NCBI GenBank assembly: GCA_030066455.1
Contig: JASJBQ010000110.1
Coordinates: forward strand, 1-16,782
Direction: 5' to 3'
Source: Desulfobacterales bacterium
GTDB taxonomy: Bacteria > Desulfobacterota > Desulfobacteria > Desulfobacterales > UBA5852
DNA: 16,782 nt
The notes under the pieces were generated by a model. It was not told where the DNA came from. It saw only the letters and a list, made by a program, of their open reading frames with translations, and made no database searches. Every line of letters begins with the position of its first letter. Within the stretch, counting starts at the first letter, position 1. Of this stretch, positions 13,672-16,782 are shown piece after piece. The translations under genes and the position numbers were made by a program.

Positions 13672-14961
13672 CTATTGGATTTCAAAGGCCCGCTCACCAT
13701 GCTGGGCATTGTCGAGACCTTCAATTTCTTCTTCCTGGCCCACGCGCAGACCGCCGGTGATCATTTTGGTGACCAGCGCCACCACGAGGGTGCCGACGGC
13801 CGAAAAGGCGGCCGTTCCAAGGATGGACACCACCTGGATCCACAGCTGGCCGGGGTTGCCGTAGAAAAGACCCATGCCGGCCTCGTTGACGGCCGGGCTG
13901 GCGAACAGGCCGGTGGCCAGCGCGCCCCAGATGCCGCACAGGCCGTGAACGCCGAAGGCATCCAGCGAGTCGTCGTAACCCAGCAAGTTTTTCAGTTTGG
14001 CGACGCTGAAATAGCCGATGAGACCGGCCATTACGCCAATGACCAGCGCTCCCGGCATGGAAACGAAACCGGCCGCGGGTGTTATGGCCACCAGGCCGGC
14101 CACGACGCCGGAGGCCAGGCCGAGGACGGTGGGTTTGCCGCTGGCCATCCATTCGGCCGTCATCCAGGCCAGCGCGCCCAGGGCGGCCGAGGTGTTGGTG
14201 ACCAGAAAAGCGGAGGCGGCCACGCCGTCGGCGGCCAGTTGGCTGCCGGCGTTGAAACCGAACCACCCGAACCACAGCAGGGCGGCGCCCAGGGCCGTGA
14301 GGGTGATGCTGGACGGAAACATGGCCTCTTTACCGTAACCGAGGCGTTTGCCCAGAAGGATGGAAAGCACCAGGCCGGCGACGCCGGCATTGATATGGAC
14401 CACGGTGCCGCCCGCAAAGTCCAGCGCCCCCATCGCGCCCATCCAGCCGCCGCCCCAGGCCCAATGGGCCACCGGGCAGTAGATGAAGGTGACCCACAGA
14501 ATCGTGAAGACGATCCAGGCCGAGAACTTCATGCGGTCGACGATCGACCCCAGGACCAGGGCCACCGTGATGCAGGCAAAGGTCATCTGAAACAGCAGGA
14601 AGACATAGGTCGGGATGGTGCCGGAGAGGCTGCTCACCGTAATGCCGTTCAAAAAGAGATGATCGAAACCACCCACGAAACCACCCTTGGTGGTCCCGAA
14701 GGCCAGGGTGTAGCCCCACAGCACCCAGATGACGCTGGCCAGGCAGTAGGCCACCATGGTCATGGCGATGGTGTTCAGCAGGTTCTTGTAGCGTGCCAGC
14801 CCGCCGTAGAAAAGGGCCAGGCCGGCCGGAGTCATCATCATCACCAGGGCGGTGGACACAATAATCCAGGCCGTGTCACCGGTGTCGGGCCCTTCGGCCG
14901 CCATGGCGGTTGCCGGTAAAAGCAGCATCGGGGCTGTCCAGAGTAAAGATCGCATTCTCAT
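13672..14961 (-). CDS. amtB: ammonium transporter AmtB
   Basis: This 429-residue ammonium channel has an N-terminal cleavable signal segment (about 1-21, LLLPATAMA) and then eleven expected membrane helices. The paired pore histidines are His189 (GTVVHINAG) and His339 (DAFGVHGLCGIWG), with Asp181 (ALDFAGG) near the outer recruitment site. The C-terminal GGLRVGQEEEIEGLD...HGERAFE is the cytoplasmic tail contacted by PII. It carries ammonium across the inner membrane when nitrogen is scarce and is blocked by unmodified PII. The GGAGG site is 12 nt from the ATG at 14961, longer than usual; the next ATG (residue 3) does not improve spacing. Only 21 bp separate it from the glnD stop, so the two are probably co-transcribed. 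Confidence 0.96.
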   Translation of the reverse strand: MRMRSLLWTAPMLLLPATAMAAEGPDTGDTAWIIVSTALVMMMTPAGLALFYGGLARYKNLLNTIAMTMVAYCLASVIWVLWGYTLAFGTTKGGFVGGFDHLFLNGITVSSLSGTIPTYVFLLFQMTFACITVALVLGSIVDRMKFSAWIVFTILWVTFIYCPVAHWAWGGGWMGAMGALDFAGGTVVHINAGVAGLVLSILLGKRLGYGKEAMFPSSITLTALGAALLWFGWFGFNAGSQLAADGVAASAFLVTNTSAALGALAWMTAEWMASGKPTVLGLASGVVAGLVAITPAAGFVSMPGALVIGVMAGLIGYFSVAKLKNLLGYDDSLDAFGVHGLCGIWGALATGLFASPAVNEAGMGLFYGNPGQLWIQVVSILGTAAFSAVGTLVVALVTKMITGGLRVGQEEEIEGLDNAQHGERAFEIQ

Positions 14962-14982
14962 CGGTTTGCATTCCCTCCGTGT

Positions 14983-16782
14983 TCAGTTGATGGTTTCGAG
15001 TGCTGCCGGCTCCAACGGTAGCACGGCATAAATGGCATTTTTGATGCCCTTTTCCTCGGCGGGATCGTCCACTTTCTGGCCGTCGAAGTCGCGGACGTAA
15101 AAAACGTCGACGACCTGATCGACATTCGTGGCGATCTTGGCCACCCAGACATCCAGGCGGCATTGAAACAGTGCGTTGGTGATGCGGAAAAGGAGCCCTG
15201 GAAAGTCGTCGGCAAAGACCTCGACGATAGTGAAGAAGCTGGAGGTCGTATTGTCGATGTCGACACGCACGGGACGTGTCATGGCCGGCGGGCGCGCAGG
15301 TCGCTTGTGTCCGGCGACGGAGGCCAGGCCTGCCTCGATATCCAACTGCCCTTCGAGGGTCCGAATCAGATCCTGTCGCGCCTTCTCCCATTTTTCGTCT
15401 TCGAAAATCGGATCGGGCGGCGGTTCGACCTTGAAGATGTCGAGGGCCGTATTGTTGCGCCAGGTAAACACCTGGGCATCCAGAATGTTGATGCGGTTCA
15501 GGGTGAACACGCCGGCGATGCGGGAGAAGAGACCTGGCTGGTCCTGGGCGCAGACGGTGACGATCCGGGTGTCGTCCGCCATGCCCGGTTCGACCTCCCA
15601 GACGAAGCGCGCGTCCCCGAGCCGCATAAAAAGGTCGACATGGGACTGGATATTTTCCACCGGCACGTTCAGCAGGTAGCGGGGCGACATCACCTCGAAA
15701 AGGGCCTCGAGTTCCTGGCGGCGTTTCTTGGGCTTGATCGTGTCCAGCAGTTCATCGTGTTTGCGGGCCACGAGCGCCACGGCTTCCTGGGTGGCCAGCT
15801 CACGGTTTTCCAGCACATTCAATACTTTGAAAAAGAGATCCCGCAGGAGGGTCGCGTTCCAGCTGTTCCAGGCTTTGGGCCCGGTGGCCATCGCGTCCGC
15901 CACCGTCAGCAGATAGAGCATCCGCAGCCGCTCCACGTCGCTGACCCGCCGGGCGCAGTGGAGGGCGGTTTCCTCGTCGTTGATATCGCGCCGGGCCGCG
16001 GTCTTGGCCAGCAGCAGGTGTTCGCGTACGAGAAAGGCGACCGTTTGGATGTCTTCGGTTTTGTAACCTTTCTCCCCTAGAATTTTCGGGATGAGGTCCT
16101 CGCCCCGGGCAGAGTGGTTCTTGCCCGGCTGGCCCTTGCCGATGTCGTGCAACAGCGCGCCCCACAGCAGCAGTTTCTTGGATTTGACCTCCGACCACAG
16201 TTCGGCCGCCAGGGGGTCGCCGTTGCCGTTTTCCAGATCTTTGATCTGTTTGAGCAGCATGACCGTGCGCAGCAGGTGCCGCCCGACAGGGTAGATGTGG
16301 TACTCGTCGTACTGGATGCGGTTGATGACCATTTCGAAAGCCGGCAGGAAACGCGCGAGCAGCCCCGTGTGCAGCATGGCATTCAGCACGTTGAAGGTCG
16401 GTGCCGGCGCCATGAGGATTTTCTCGAAGGATTTGACCACGTCCGGCTGCGCGCGCAGATCGGCATCGAACAGGTGGCCGAACTCGCGCACCACCCGCCG
16501 GGCCTCGGCATCCAGCGGCAGTTTGAGCCTTGCACTCTCCTCGAAAATCTGAATCAGTCGGCGGGGGTTCGCCTTCACCAGGTGTGAGGCACTGAACGTC
16601 AGTGCGTCGCCCTTGACGACGATGCCCTCGATTTTGGCGACCTTGGCCCTGCGTTTCAACCGTCGCCGGCGTTTTTCGTAACCCTGCTCGAAAAGGAAGA
16701 TGAGGTGCTGCTGTTTGATGAACTCCATCTGTTCGTGCAGGTCGCCCAGGAACTGTTCCACGGGCTGCTGGCCGTTGCTGCG
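14983..16782 (-). CDS. glnD: bifunctional PII uridylyltransferase/uridylyl-removing enzyme GlnD, 5' end outside the window
   Basis: 599 residues are visible, open through the right edge; full-length GlnD is about 850-900 residues, so roughly the first third, including the nucleotidyltransferase catalytic motif, lies outside. What is seen: a helical linker; the HD hydrolase domain with LLLWGALLHDIGKG (HD codons near 16149-16144) and ADAMATGPKAW, which removes UMP from PII; and two C-terminal ACT domains that bind glutamine, ACT1 (DTRIVTVCAQDQPGLFSRIAG, about 15570-15430) and ACT2 (VEVFADDFPGLLFRITNALF, about 15240-15080). The protein senses glutamine and modifies PII Tyr51. It leads the cluster amtB-glnB-glnA, putting sensor and targets on one strand. 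No frameshift is visible. Confidence 0.95.
   Translation of the reverse strand, partial: RSNGQQPVEQFLGDLHEQMEFIKQQHLIFLFEQGYEKRRRRLKRRAKVAKIEGIVVKGDALTFSASHLVKANPRRLIQIFEESARLKLPLDAEARRVVREFGHLFDADLRAQPDVVKSFEKILMAPAPTFNVLNAMLHTGLLARFLPAFEMVINRIQYDEYHIYPVGRHLLRTVMLLKQIKDLENGNGDPLAAELWSEVKSKKLLLWGALLHDIGKGQPGKNHSARGEDLIPKILGEKGYKTEDIQTVAFLVREHLLLAKTAARRDINDEETALHCARRVSDVERLRMLYLLTVADAMATGPKAWNSWNATLLRDLFFKVLNVLENRELATQEAVALVARKHDELLDTIKPKKRRQELEALFEVMSPRYLLNVPVENIQSHVDLFMRLGDARFVWEVEPGMADDTRIVTVCAQDQPGLFSRIAGVFTLNRINILDAQVFTWRNNTALDIFKVEPPPDPIFEDEKWEKARQDLIRTLEGQLDIEAGLASVAGHKRPARPPAMTRPVRVDIDNTTSSFFTIVEVFADDFPGLLFRITNALFQCRLDVWVAKIATNVDQVVDVFYVRDFDGQKVDDPAEEKGIKNAIYAVLPLEPAALETIN

Overview
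This 16.8 kb window is an ordinary-looking chromosomal segment of a GC-rich Gram-negative bacterium. The gene set (AmmeMemoRadiSam radical SAM enzyme, two MoeA proteins of which one carries a periplasmic-binding-like domain, a PII/AmtB/GS/GlnD nitrogen cluster, lipoprotein signals) and the protein sequences read like a sulfate-reducer-type deltaproteobacterium (Desulfobacterota). That placement is inference from remembered family resemblance, not from a search. I see no CRISPR array, insertion sequence, rRNA, tRNA or prophage.

Layout. (1) 1-658 is an AT-rich, gene-poor regulatory stretch. It carries the first codons of a leftward gene at the very edge, a convincing leftward sigma-54 promoter followed about 40 nt downstream by a strong intrinsic terminator, and several palindromes. 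(2) 659-1798 (+) is an MFS transporter. (3) 1830-5491 (-) is a leftward group of a DEAD-box RNA helicase, a SAM methyltransferase and the radical SAM protein AmrS, the last two closely coupled. (4) 5646-9020 (+) holds two consecutive MoeA-type molybdenum cofactor genes, the second fused to a PBP-like domain. (5) 9029-11370 holds small housekeeping genes: a lipoprotein (-), a NUDIX hydrolase (+), an EEP-family nuclease/phosphatase (+) and an HU/IHF protein (-). (6) 11371-11747 is gene-poor and contains the terminator of the next group plus a possible 27-residue ORF. (7) 11748-16782 (-) is a nitrogen-assimilation cluster in the order glnD (cut by the window edge), amtB, glnB, glnA.

How the genes work together. 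The nitrogen cluster brings together the glutamine sensor (GlnD), the PII signal protein (GlnB), the ammonium channel PII controls (AmtB) and the enzyme that consumes ammonium (GlnA), all on one strand and closed by a terminator. PII Tyr51 and GS Tyr399, the known modification sites, are both present. The two MoeA genes would insert molybdenum (or tungsten) into molybdopterin. The most interesting unexplained signal is at 227-326: a GG-N10-GC sigma-54 promoter whose predicted transcript would be about 73 nt, carry a perfect anti-Shine-Dalgarno stretch and end in a U-rich terminator. This would fit a sigma-54-dependent small RNA, or alternatively an attenuated leader of the gene off the left edge.
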